Shown piece after piece: positions 54,897-64,000 of a stretch of DNA of 64,000 bases. The notes under the pieces were generated by a model. That model made no database searches. It was given only the letters and a program-made list of their open reading frames with translations, and was not told where the DNA came from. Made by a program: the position numbers and the translations under genes. Source of the DNA: Cryphonectria parasitica EP155. Its lineage: Eukaryota > Ascomycota > Sordariomycetes > Diaporthales > Cryphonectriaceae. The stretch spans positions 2,976,001 through 3,040,000 of the forward strand of contig NW_024468909.1 of assembly GCF_011745365.1 (NCBI RefSeq), in the 5' to 3' direction. The number at the start of each line of letters is the position of its first letter. The first letter of the stretch is position 1.

Positions 54897-56499
54897 TTAG
54901 TTCATCTGGCGGATGAGGGCGTTGATGTTCTCCTCGCGGTTGCCCAGGTCACCACCCTCGATGAAGTGCTTGAACTTGCGGGGGCGGAAACCGCCGTTGG
55001 GGTTGGACAGCTTGAAGGGCCACAGGAAGTTGGAGGCCTGCTTGAAGTTGGGGCCGACGGTGTAGATCTCGTGGATGAGATCCTCCAGGCAGACAATACC
55101 GTACTTGCCGAGGTTCTCCTCAATGATGGAGTTGTCGGTCAGGGCGATGCGCTGCTTGTTGACCTTTCCGTAGCCGCGCTTGTAGACGAGCTCCTTGACG
55201 CTCTTCAGGTTGGGGTAACCGTAGGCGACCCAAGGCTCAATGACCTTGATCATCTCGGTCACGGCTTTGGTGACGCGGACGAAGACTCCGTTGTTGATCT
55301 GCAGAAGACGCAGCAGCTGGAGGATCTTGCGGGGCTTAGGGGCAATCTTGTTGATACTGGAGAAGTGGTGTGGTGTTAGTGATCAGGGCAACTATGGCAT
55401 AATTTGGGTTTCGGCAAGTACATACCCCTTGATACGGATGATGAAGATCAGCTTGGCCTCCTCAGGGATGTAGAACTCGCCGGTCTGCTTGGCGACACGG
55501 CCCAGGCGGACCTTCTCGCGCTCAGCATCGCGGTACTCCTGAACGTACTTCTCAGCACGCTTGAAGATGACGCCACGCTTCTCCTTGTTGGCCTGTACGA
55601 GAGGACGAGTTAGCATCAAGAGTTTCCCAACATCATGCTTGACAATCCGTGATTCTCCTCCATAGATCAGACCCGAAAGACAGTATATTTCGCGGACATC
55701 ATTGACCGTAGTCTAGTCGATGCGTGGATACAGTTGTACATCACTTCGCTCATGTGGATGGGTAAGGGCTCTTCCACTGACCTTCTTCTTCTTGTCGGCC
55801 TCGGCGGTCTTCTCAGCACGAGCCTTCTCCTGAGACTTGCGCTTCTTCAGGAGAGTCTCGGGGACCAGGATCTGGTCGTTGGTGGGAACGGATCTATACG
55901 GTCATGGTCAGATTAGTACGTAGTCCGGCATACCGAAGTATGTAGGAGAGCGCCGGTGGAGAAGTGTTGCGAGTGCGACATTCTCTGCATGGCTAACTCG
56001 TTTGCTTGAATTTGATCGGTGAGGCCGCGCAAGGTCGAGCGTGTGCGAGCACACCACTCAAAACCAGGGGGTTGAACCTCATCCGACAACACCTCGACAA
56101 GTTAAAGTCGAGAGAAGGTGCTCGCAATATTACATTCGACTAGTCAACAAGAAATTGAAAGACAATATCTTGATGACTGGTACGGTTCTGCGGCAATGAT
56201 TTTAGGGGAGAAAGTCTGTCAAGACCTTCAGCCCCAACACCCCGCGCATCATCTCTCAGTCTGCAGGCTGTGTTTCAAACCCGGAGAAGGAGGGAGGTGC
56301 AACAGGAAAAATCGAGCTGGCTGCGCTTGCTCACTCCATTACAGAGTTATAGAGCAAAAGCTTTGCCCAGCCGGAGAGGACCACGACAATCTGCAAAAAG
56401 AAGCTCCGTAAACCAGGCGGTGGGGTGATGAGGGCAAGACAGCTGACATCGAGAGCGATGCCAGTGCAAGCAAGAGGATTAGACATACGTCGCAGGCAT
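54897..56499 (-). CDS. RPL7: 60S ribosomal protein L7 (uL30)
   Basis: Four exons on the minus strand: 56499-56489, 55893-55782, 55593-55436 and 55356-54897, giving 246 aa, the family's normal size. Exon 1 codes only MPA plus two bases of a Thr codon, and intron 1 is 595 bp. The protein reads [99 protein letters not shown], and [34 protein letters not shown], all highly conserved in L7. It binds 25S rRNA in the large subunit. Introns near the 5' end are typical of fungal ribosomal protein genes. It is divergent from RPS14 with 369 bp between start codons. Confidence 0.97.
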
Positions 56500-56868
56500 C
56501 TTGAGTTCGGTATCGTCGACTGTCCTTTGAGAGATTGGCCGGTGAAGAGAGGTTTGTCGAAAGGAATGGATGGGTTGAGCCTTCGAAGAGGGGAAGGGGA
56601 AAAGAAAAAAATTCAAAAGCTAGAGGGGGAATCGTGAAGGCGGTCAGGGACTGGGGCGGTTCAAATTTCGAAATGGAAAAATTGGAGTAGGGTTGGTGGG
56701 AATTTTCGCTTATCTAATCACCACACTCTCGTTCTGATTGGTCGCACGCTCTGCAAGGGCTCGAAGGAAAGAACTTCGCGATTTCAGCCATCTTCTTGTC
56801 TTTTGATTCTCTGTCCACCAAAGCGAATTAACTGTCAACGACCCAGTCGATCAACAACACAATCCAAC
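56500..56868. promoter_or_regulatory. Shared divergent promoter of RPL7 and RPS14
   Basis: Only 369 bp separate the start codons of two ribosomal protein genes. ATTGG (CCAAT on the other strand) occurs at 56534-56538, 56681-56685 and 56737-56741. Short A runs near 56603-56611 and 56677-56681 could serve as nucleosome-free elements. Common control of a large- and a small-subunit protein is inferred from layout. Confidence 0.65.
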
Positions 56869-57619
56869 ATGCCTCCCAAGAAGACCACCCGCCCCGCCCA
56901 GGAGAACATCTCCTTGGGCCCCCAAGCTCGCGAGGGTATGTCTATCTGCAAACACCCACAGATGCCCTTTGCATGAGGGAAGTTTTGACTGACGAACCCC
57001 TCCTTGGCCTTAGGTGAACTCGTCTTCGGCGTTGCCCGTATCTTCGCCTCCTTCAACGACACCTTCGTCCACGTCACCGATCTCAGGTTCGTCAAATCTT
57101 GCAGTTACAAAACGGGAAGAGGAATCTGAAGCAAGAACATCGCCGTCTCTCCCCGCGAGGACGTCTCCTCGACCCAAATAAGAAACAAGGGTTTACGATC
57201 GAGGCTAACATTCTGGGTGATTCCAGTGGCCGCGAGACCATCTGCCGTGTCACTGGTGGCATGAAGGTCAAGGCTGACCGTGATGAGTCCTCCCCCTACG
57301 CTGCCATGTTGGCTGCTCAGGACGTCGCCACCCGCTGCAAGGAGCTCGGCATCACTGCCCTGCACATCAAGATCCGTGCTACTGGAGGTAAGCTTTGGGA
57401 CCCAGATTCTCCCCCTTCTCAACCTGCGCCGCAGGCAGACAGCAGAAGCTAACGGTGACGCTCTCAGGTAACGGCACCAAGACCCCCGGCCCCGGTGCCC
57501 AGTCTGCCCTCCGTGCCCTGGCCCGTTCCGGCATGAAGATCGGCCGCATTGAGGACGTTACCCCTACGCCTTCCGACTCTACCCGCAGAAAGGGTGGTCG
57601 CCGTGGTCGTCGTCTCTGA
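56869..57619 (+). CDS. RPS14: 40S ribosomal protein S14 (uS11)
   Basis: Four exons, 56869-56935, 57014-57086, 57227-57387 and 57468-57619, give 150 aa, the exact usual size. The protein starts [52 protein letters not shown] and ends in [18 protein letters not shown], the conserved basic tail that contacts 18S rRNA near the platform of the small subunit and is needed for late pre-40S maturation. In Neurospora this gene was described as crp-2 and in yeasts mutations in the tail give cryptopleurine or emetine resistance. All junctions are GT-AG and in phase. It shares its promoter with RPL7. Confidence 0.97.
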
Positions 57620-58283
57620 TTGCCCAACCCCCCCTCTCCTCTCACCACTTATCTGCGTGGATGGATCGGCTGGTTGGCAAACGAGACGGACGGTTCCAGA
57701 CAATCATGGGATTGGCGTGGTTACTGTTGCATATGGGTTACTCTGTGGCGTTGACAGTTACGAGGAGAACGGCTTGCGCCTGGTCTCCATTCTTCGCGGC
57801 TTCCTTACCCTTGCGGTAGGAGGCTGTTGTCACATGATGCTTATAGCACAGCTACAGCAATCAAAATGAAGTCAAAACACCCTGCTGCCCTCGAGTCTTC
57901 TTAGCCTACGTGAATGTTATTGAGGCAGGAAATGTAGGAATTGAGTTGTAGCAGCCTCCCTGGTAGCGTGCAACGAGCGAAATTGTCAGCAAAGAATAAC
58001 CTCCTTGGATAAAAACAACAGAAGAAGCTCTGGAAGTGAACCCAAGAAAGCGCAATTCGCAATTAATTGAGGATCTAACCCCCAAGTCCAGCCGCAAATG
58101 CAGAACACCTAAAGGACTGTTTTTTGCTCATTGCCTAGGTATATCAATTTCGCGTCAAAAGTGAGCCTTCTCAACAAAGCAATCTCGGAAGATCCACCAA
58201 CGCCATGCTTCTAGGTATCAATCAAAATAAATCAAAGCAACCTGGTGATCCATATCACCACACCATCTTCCTTCTTCTTTCCC
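57620..58283. other. Convergent 3' spacer of RPS14 and RAD26
   Basis: These 664 bases separate two convergent genes; they hold 3' UTRs and no gene I can support. Confidence 0.6.
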
Positions 58284-61200
58284 TTATTTGTAATCTGGCT
58301 TCAACGCCCAGATCGACCGCATACTACTACTTCCCCGCTGCTCGAGCTTTGCCACCACGTCCAACGCCGCCCTGAATGCGTCAATGGACTTCTTGGTCTG
58401 GCAATGGGGGTTGAAATGGTCCACCAGGACCTTGCTTGGCGCCTTGCCACCATGAAGCCGGAGAAAGGGTGGGATCATTTCCTTGAAGTCCTTGACTCCC
58501 AGCGGCCGCCTCGACGACGTCGGCGTCACTGACCGCGAGCTGCTCGCGCTCCCTCCGGCGATGCCCTGGCGGCCCCTAATCCCCGAGAGCACACCGGATG
58601 AGAGACCTCCGACGCGAGCTCGACCAGCTTGTATCTGGCGTGGGCGTCCCGCCTCGCCAACTTCGCCTGTCCAGGTGACCGTGCCAATGGGAACATTTTC
58701 TGCTTGCTGACCGGAGCGACGTAGGTGTTGGGCGGCTTCCCCAGCTACACGGTCCGCCTCTCGCTGCAGGATGGCGCGGTCAGGTCGGACAGCCTTTTTG
58801 CCGTTGACGCCACTCATGACCTCGTCATGCTCAAGAGCTTCGTGGACCCCCTTGGAGAAGATGCCGGCCATGATGCGGTCCTCCTCTTGATTTGCGACGC
58901 CCCCTTCTTCGTCCACTTTGTACTCCTCGAGGCCGGCAACGCCATCAATCCCTTGAAGCTCTTTGTCCTCTTCAGCTTTCTCGTTCCGGACTAATGCTTC
59001 CATTTCGGCCCGCCGGTCACCCAGATCATAGTTGCCGCTCCCAGGTGTCAGCTTGGGCTTCGGCGTGGCATCCGACTTGACCTCACTGCCCTTGAAGATC
59101 CGACCTGTCTCGGTACCATTGGAGTGGTCGGTGCCGAGACTGAACAAGTCTTGTAGGTCGCTCTCGTTAAGCGACGCGCGCTGTGTAGGATCTTTCAAGA
59201 CTTTGTTGGCCATGACTTGCTTCCAGATTTGTCGCTGGTAAATCTTCTCCTCGATAGTGCCGGCCGTCATGAGGCGGTAGATACTAACTTCCCTCTTCTG
59301 ACCAAGGCGCCAGGCCCTCTCACGAGCCTGTATATCGGTCGATGGGTTCCAGTCGGGATCATATATAATGACCCTGTTAGCACCTGTGAGGTTGACCCCC
59401 AGGCCACCAACTTTAGTGGTCAGGAGGAAGAGGTCAACTTTTGGGTCATTATTGAATTGATCGACAAGCCTCTGTCTCTCCTTGACAGCAGTTTTTCCAT
59501 CCATGCGGACGTAACCAATGCCATCCTGGCCGCGAACGAATGCTTCCAGAATATCCAGCATTTGAACACTCTGGCTGAAGAGCAGCGTCTTGTGGCCAAG
59601 ACGCTTGAACATTGTCACAAGGGACTTGGTCACTTGCATCTTGCCCGACTTATTGGCTGCGCCCCACTTATAGTCCGTCCGCTTCTTGAGATTTGGATAT
59701 ACCAGGTCAGGGTGATTGCAGATCTTCCTCAGGTGATCGATGCCATACAACGAATTCCGCGTCTTCTTTAGGATGGCACTCACTTCCTCAGACCTGAGAA
59801 AGACCTCGTAGGCATTCTGTTGCCATTTTGTCAAGCCGCAGAAGAGGACCTGCTCACGCTTCTTTGGCAAATCTGCTGCGACATCGTTCTTGTTGCGCAT
59901 CAGAAGATACGGACTGATGGCATCCTTCAACGTCTCGGCGCACTTCTGCGCCGTCATGACCTGCACATTGGTCGCATTGGCGTATCCACCCAATCTGATG
60001 GGCACTTCGAACTGGTTGCGGAAGGCTACGAGAGATCCCAGACGCATCGGATTGATAAAGTCAAAAATAGACCAGAGCTCGATCAGGTTGTTTTGCATGG
60101 GAGTGCCCGACAGGATGATCCGGTTAGGGGTGAGAAGCTCCTTGCACAGAATGGTGACTGCCGTGTTCGGATTCCGGATCTTGTGTCCTTCATCCAACAC
60201 GGCATAGTCCCACTCGACAGGTATCAGCACGTCTCCATACGTCTGAAGACCTGCGTACGTGGTGACCAGGACGTGACCATGCTGGAGCACACGATCGACG
60301 ATCTTCTTGGCAGACTTGCTCGACTTTGTAGGTTTGACTCCCTCTTCCAGCATGTCGTCATCTTCAAAATGACCCTCGTTGCGAACATTCAACATGCCAC
60401 TGCCAGAAGAATGTAGAATGGATACTCGCATGGGCGGCCACCACTTGTGGAATTCCTCCACCCACTGCTGAAGCACGGTGGCAGGAGCCACGATGAGGGT
60501 AGGCCGGGTCAACTTCTTGCTGTAGTGTAGAGCCGCAAGAAAGGAGATGATTTGGATAGTCTTGCCAAGGCCCATCTCATCGCCGACAATGCCCCCGACC
60601 TTCTGATCAAAGAGTTCCCCTAGCCACTGGACACCAGTCTTCTGATAATCGTATAGGGATGGGTAGATGTCCCCAGGCAACTTGAGGCCGCCCTCAAATT
60701 GATGGTCGGGCTGATCCGGCGAGGGCTTGAACCACTCCTTTTCGTCATCATCATTCCCCGCAGCAAGACCGTCACGCTCTTGTCTGCGCCGCCTGGCGCG
60801 GCTCCTGCGCTCAATCCAATCTGCCAAACGTCGCCGGTATGCCGACTCGTTGCCGTCGTCGATCTTACTGAAATCAATAGTGCCCTCGGCATCCTCTGTA
60901 GCTTTAGAACTTTTTGGTCGCTTCCGTGCTTTGGTCCGGGTGATATCAGTCATGTCATAGTCCTCAGACGGACTTGTGAGTATCGACTCAGGAGAACCCG
61001 CCGATGCTGGCTCGAACTCGTCAGACGAATCAGCCTGTCTCTGAGTTTTGCGCTTCTTGCGAGGTCGGAGTGAAAACTCGCTCGCTACAGCACCCGAACC
61101 GAGATCGTCGTCCTCCTCTTCAGCGAAACCAGGTACCCGAAGATTTCGGTGAGAACGGATCTGATCCGCCGCCAGCTCATGCTCGATGTCTTCAGCCACG

Positions 61201-61871
61201 GCCTCGTCCTCAGCATCGACGATAGCATTTGCAAGGTCGCCAACAATACCCTCTCGCGAACCTCCAATCTTTGTGAAGGGAGTAATCTTGCCGGTGCGGA
61301 TGAGGAAATCTCGGTGAGACTCGCCGGGGAGTCTGCCCTTGGCCGAGTCCGTGGCGACTGGCTTGTCCGGTCCAGCCTGGCGTCGTTCCTCTATACGAGC
61401 GGTGATATCTGCGATATCCTTTTCTATCAACTCGATCTCGGCATCGATTCGGGCAATCTCCTTCTGAATGGTGGCTTGCAAAGTCGGCTTGCCCCGCGCA
61501 TTGACCAATTTTTGTTGCTGGGCCTGTTTCTGGTCCATGAACTTCAACTTTCTAGCTGTTGCCCGTGAGATGCGGTTGTTGTCTTTGTTTTCCTCGAGTT
61601 CCAGGAGAGCCACGCTGGCCTGGTGGGAGATGTCGCGCTCGAGGTCATCTTGATCGCGGACGGTGGCGCTGAGAGCCTTCAAGGCAGACTCCTCGTCAAG
61701 GTCGTCGGGAATGTCGGCAGCGGGGGTGCCTTCTTGGTCGGAATCGGTTTTGGAAGGGGAGACAGCAGTGACATTGTCCTCAAATGCTACTGCCTTCTCA
61801 TTATCTTTGGTACTCTCTGCCGGCTCGACAGGAGCAAAGGCCGCGACCTCTTCACCTTGGGGGGAGGACAT
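58284..61871 (-). CDS. RAD26: Transcription-coupled repair ATPase RAD26 (CSB/ERCC6)
   Basis: A single exon of 1195 codons. Rad26/CSB is a Snf2-type DNA translocase that binds stalled RNA polymerase II, pushes it forward and recruits nucleotide excision repair. An acidic, coiled N-terminus (to about 395) with basic stretches (RPRKKRKTQR, TRTKARKRPK) precedes the ATPase: Walker A DEMGLGKT at 431-438, DEGH at 560-563, LSGTPMQNNLIELWSIFDFI, then the helicase C-terminal lobe (LLFSQSVQMLDILEAFV, MDGKTAVKERQRLVDQFN, VGGLGVNLTGANRVIIYDPDWNPSTDIQARERAWRLGQKREVSIYRLMTAGTIEEKIYQRQ). The DEGH box and the following HKIRNPNT are typical of the CSB branch. The C-terminus ends in a small globular part (FKEMIPPFLRLHGGKAPSKVLVDHFN). 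Start at 61871 is the first Met of the open frame and gives a normal length. Confidence 0.95.
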   Translation of the reverse strand: MSSPQGEEVAAFAPVEPAESTKDNEKAVAFEDNVTAVSPSKTDSDQEGTPAADIPDDLDEESALKALSATVRDQDDLERDISHQASVALLELEENKDNNRISRATARKLKFMDQKQAQQQKLVNARGKPTLQATIQKEIARIDAEIELIEKDIADITARIEERRQAGPDKPVATDSAKGRLPGESHRDFLIRTGKITPFTKIGGSREGIVGDLANAIVDAEDEAVAEDIEHELAADQIRSHRNLRVPGFAEEEDDDLGSGAVASEFSLRPRKKRKTQRQADSSDEFEPASAGSPESILTSPSEDYDMTDITRTKARKRPKSSKATEDAEGTIDFSKIDDGNESAYRRRLADWIERRSRARRRRQERDGLAAGNDDDEKEWFKPSPDQPDHQFEGGLKLPGDIYPSLYDYQKTGVQWLGELFDQKVGGIVGDEMGLGKTIQIISFLAALHYSKKLTRPTLIVAPATVLQQWVEEFHKWWPPMRVSILHSSGSGMLNVRNEGHFEDDDMLEEGVKPTKSSKSAKKIVDRVLQHGHVLVTTYAGLQTYGDVLIPVEWDYAVLDEGHKIRNPNTAVTILCKELLTPNRIILSGTPMQNNLIELWSIFDFINPMRLGSLVAFRNQFEVPIRLGGYANATNVQVMTAQKCAETLKDAISPYLLMRNKNDVAADLPKKREQVLFCGLTKWQQNAYEVFLRSEEVSAILKKTRNSLYGIDHLRKICNHPDLVYPNLKKRTDYKWGAANKSGKMQVTKSLVTMFKRLGHKTLLFSQSVQMLDILEAFVRGQDGIGYVRMDGKTAVKERQRLVDQFNNDPKVDLFLLTTKVGGLGVNLTGANRVIIYDPDWNPSTDIQARERAWRLGQKREVSIYRLMTAGTIEEKIYQRQIWKQVMANKVLKDPTQRASLNESDLQDLFSLGTDHSNGTETGRIFKGSEVKSDATPKPKLTPGSGNYDLGDRRAEMEALVRNEKAEEDKELQGIDGVAGLEEYKVDEEGGVANQEEDRIMAGIFSKGVHEALEHDEVMSGVNGKKAVRPDRAILQREADRVAGEAAQHLRRSGQQAENVPIGTVTWTGEVGEAGRPRQIQAGRARVGGLSSGVLSGIRGRQGIAGGSASSSRSVTPTSSRRPLGVKDFKEMIPPFLRLHGGKAPSKVLVDHFNPHCQTKKSIDAFRAALDVVAKLEQRGSSSMRSIWALKPDYK

Positions 61872-63064
61872 TGTGAGAATCAGTTCTAGAGAGCGGCCAT
61901 GGAAAATCAGGCAAGAAACAGAATGTTACATGTGACAGGGAAAAAGAGGACTAATAAGAATGATTATAATGAGTCAAAGAAAACAGACTGATTGGAAGGA
62001 AATCACGACCACCCAAGGAAGTGATGTCCAAAATTTGTTGGGGGTGGAAGGCGAGAAAGTAAGAATGGGTTGTTCTTGGGTGCCTAGTAAAGGGCGTTGC
62101 AGGCGTCGAAACGTTTGGCGGCGGTTCGGCGATGACGCATTCGAGTCGCGCTCCCACGTGCGCAGCAATGAAGTATTTAATTAACACGTACTTACCCTTG
62201 CAGTGCCTTGTAAACACTAAACTCCTGTACCATATGTAGGGGTCCGGTGAAAAGTCACTCTACTGTACAATTTGTTTCCGACAACTCATTATTCTTGATG
62301 ACATAGACCCTTTTTTGGAGAAAAATCCTACTACGTATAAGAAATGTCCTTCGCAGCTGCCTTATATTTTCATGCTGTCTCCTGATATGGACACGACCGT
62401 CGATTTCAGGTCGCAGCAGGGCGAAAATATACGGAGCCACTGCATAGCCCGACCATGGCTCTCCTAGCAGCCTAGTTAGCACCTATCTTACAGCCTAGAA
62501 TTGCTCGCCTTCCCATATACATTATCCAATTATCACTCGTTGACCCGTCTATGAATGGTGAGTGTGTTCTTCGCTTCTCTCACACACAAAATTTCTCTTG
62601 ATTGCCACTTGTGCAGAATAGCATATAAGGCCGAGAGAACAAAGCAAAGAGTTCAGTGTCATACTTGGTGCGGGTAGTCGAAGGGGCAATTTTTTTTTTG
62701 GCGCGAGGACTCGTGCCAGAGCAGACGCTGAACGGAATCACCGTCATGACTAGAACCATACTTTATGATTTTTCATGTCAAAGCTCACTGAACAACATGG
62801 TACAGGCAATGATTGATGGATACCCCCCCCCCCCTTCTCTTTGCTTTCTGGCTCTTCATTTGCCAAATGCCCCCAGCTGCGACGCTGCACAATCCTATTC
62901 ATGTTGCCCTACCATGATTTCACATTGGCCCTAGCAGATCTTCCCCGTCTTGTGAAATCTTCGGCATAAATCGCATTTCAGAGGATACTGATGCGGACGG
63001 TGGAGGATATTCTCGTCCGAGGTGCACCTCGCAACCATCGCCTTGAGCCACACTACCATTATGA
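61872..63064. other. Spacer between RAD26 start and TYR1 end
   Basis: About 1.2 kb holding the RAD26 promoter and the TYR1 3' UTR. A C run lies at 62824-62834 and a T run near 62691-62699. No gene is supported. Confidence 0.6.
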
Positions 63065-63964
63065 CTACTCCTCCTTGGTAGTTGTCTCCAGCACTGCTTT
63101 GATCATCGCATTGCCAATCTTGTTCGCCTCTGTAAACCGAGGTTCAAAAAACGTCTGCGTCTCGCGGAACCTCTCCCTCCAGGTGTCGAAGTGACCCAGG
63201 CTCACACACTCGGCCCACCCACGTGCGGCAAAGGTAAACTCGAGGTCGTCGCTCCGGAACGTATTGTCCTCCACCGCGGTATTCAGGGCCTCATCCAGCC
63301 GCTCCGGGTGCCGGAACAGGTTCTCGGTCACACCCAGCCACAGACGGAAGAGCGGCGTCGAGCAGATCATGTGGTCATAGGGCACGATTCCCAGCGCGCT
63401 CCAGCAGTCCACCATGGCGAGCAGCGACAGGTGGTTATTCGGCAGCGCCTTGCCCTCCTCGGGCTTCTTGCCCAAGCTGAAGCGGTCCAGGATCTCGTCG
63501 CGCAGGAGCGTGGTGGACGCCCACTTGGGCGCGTCCTCACCGCCAAACACCCTCTCGCGAGCGGCGTACACGCGCCGCCGTAGACCCTCGCGGTTGCCTT
63601 CCAGCATCAACTTGTACAGCTCCGTCGTGCTCCGGGCGTACTGTGTGATCTGCTTGCGGGCCTCCGGGTTGAGGATCGCCAGGCCGGCGTATACGTGCCA
63701 CCGCGCGCTGTAGATCCGCATGGTCAGATTGATTTTGACATTTTCGATCCCGCCGACGTAGCGGGCGCCCTCCCAGGGGAACTGCTGCATCGCGTGCCAG
63801 GCTTTGCCCATGGAGAGGAAGGCCGCATGGGTGACAGCTTGCGTGTCGGCCGTGATGCGGTCGTGCTCACGAGCGCTCAGATAGACGTGCTTGGAGTTGA
63901 GGCACGAGAGAACGGTTTCGACTTTAGAGAAGGAAGCGTCGGAGGCACGGTGCTTGATCAGGAC
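63065..63964 (-). CDS. TYR1: Prephenate dehydrogenase, 3' part (cut by window edge)
   Basis: The last 300 codons of a minus-strand gene are present; the 5' part lies beyond the window. The visible exon begins after an acceptor ATATAG at 63970-63965 with VLIKHRASDASFSKVETVLSCLNSKHVYLSAREHDRITADTQAVTHAAFLSMGKAWHAM, the dehydrogenase core after the Rossmann domain. It continues WEGARYVGGIENVKINLTMRIYSARWHVYAGLAILNPEARKQITQYA, characteristic of fungal Tyr1. The enzyme oxidatively decarboxylates prephenate to 4-hydroxyphenylpyruvate with NADP+ in tyrosine synthesis. The N-terminal NADP-binding GxGxxG part is not visible, and the bases beyond 63965 look like intron. Identification rests on the C-terminal domain. 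Confidence 0.88.
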   Translation of the reverse strand, partial: VLIKHRASDASFSKVETVLSCLNSKHVYLSAREHDRITADTQAVTHAAFLSMGKAWHAMQQFPWEGARYVGGIENVKINLTMRIYSARWHVYAGLAILNPEARKQITQYARSTTELYKLMLEGNREGLRRRVYAARERVFGGEDAPKWASTTLLRDEILDRFSLGKKPEEGKALPNNHLSLLAMVDCWSALGIVPYDHMICSTPLFRLWLGVTENLFRHPERLDEALNTAVEDNTFRSDDLEFTFAARGWAECVSLGHFDTWRERFRETQTFFEPRFTEANKIGNAMIKAVLETTTKEE

Positions 63965-64000
63965 CTATATGCTATCCAGTAAGCAGCTGCCGAGCTTTCA

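Overview
The window is nuclear DNA of a filamentous ascomycete (Pezizomycotina, most likely Sordariomycetes). Genes carry short spliceosomal introns (about 50-140 bp, GTRNGT...YAG). The proteins are typical of moulds: a fungal CLU1, a pisatin-demethylase-like P450, a DUF2306 membrane protein and a fungal prephenate dehydrogenase. Spacers are long, rich in CT or GA, and full of microsatellites. I found no rRNA, tRNA, CRISPR array, intact transposon or secondary-metabolite backbone gene. Exon boundaries were worked out by hand from splice signals, reading phase and family conservation.

Left part (1-31.4 kb) is sparse and mostly conserved cell biology: a forkhead/FHA transcription factor (1846-4168, +); the clustered-mitochondria protein CLU1 (5476-9639, -); an unrecognised 860-aa protein with a KEN motif and a basic nuclear signal (10712-13294, +); a ferric reductase after a 5.8-kb spacer (19110-20843, +); the microtubule bundler ASE1/PRC1 (24287-27122, +); and an EH-domain protein of the IRS4 type (28944-31361, +).

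Middle part (31.8-51.7 kb) looks accessory. It holds two cytochrome P450 genes at its edges (31782-34167, - and 49804-51714, -). The first is swollen by in-frame poly-Q, D/N, A and E tracts. Between them lie a small, apparently N-myristoylated protein (35936-36458, +), a CorA-type metal transporter with GQN in place of GMN (38048-40111, -), a DUF2306 membrane protein (42179-43409, +), an 80-aa helical protein (44407-44649, +), a possible kinase-like gene remnant (about 44733-45000, -) and a secreted Ser/Thr-rich wall protein with tandem six-cysteine repeats (46384-49317, +).

Right part (53.4-64 kb) is a dense housekeeping block: the Fe-S assembly protein ISA2 (53427-54304, +); ribosomal proteins L7 (54897-56499, -) and S14 (56869-57619, +), divergent from one 369-bp promoter; the transcription-coupled repair ATPase RAD26/CSB (58284-61871, -); and the 3' part of prephenate dehydrogenase TYR1, cut by the window edge (63065-63964, -).

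I found no single new multi-gene system. The most worthwhile leads are the repeat-expanded P450, the uncharacterised KEN-motif protein, the small myristoylated protein, the tandem six-Cys wall protein and the GQN CorA transporter.
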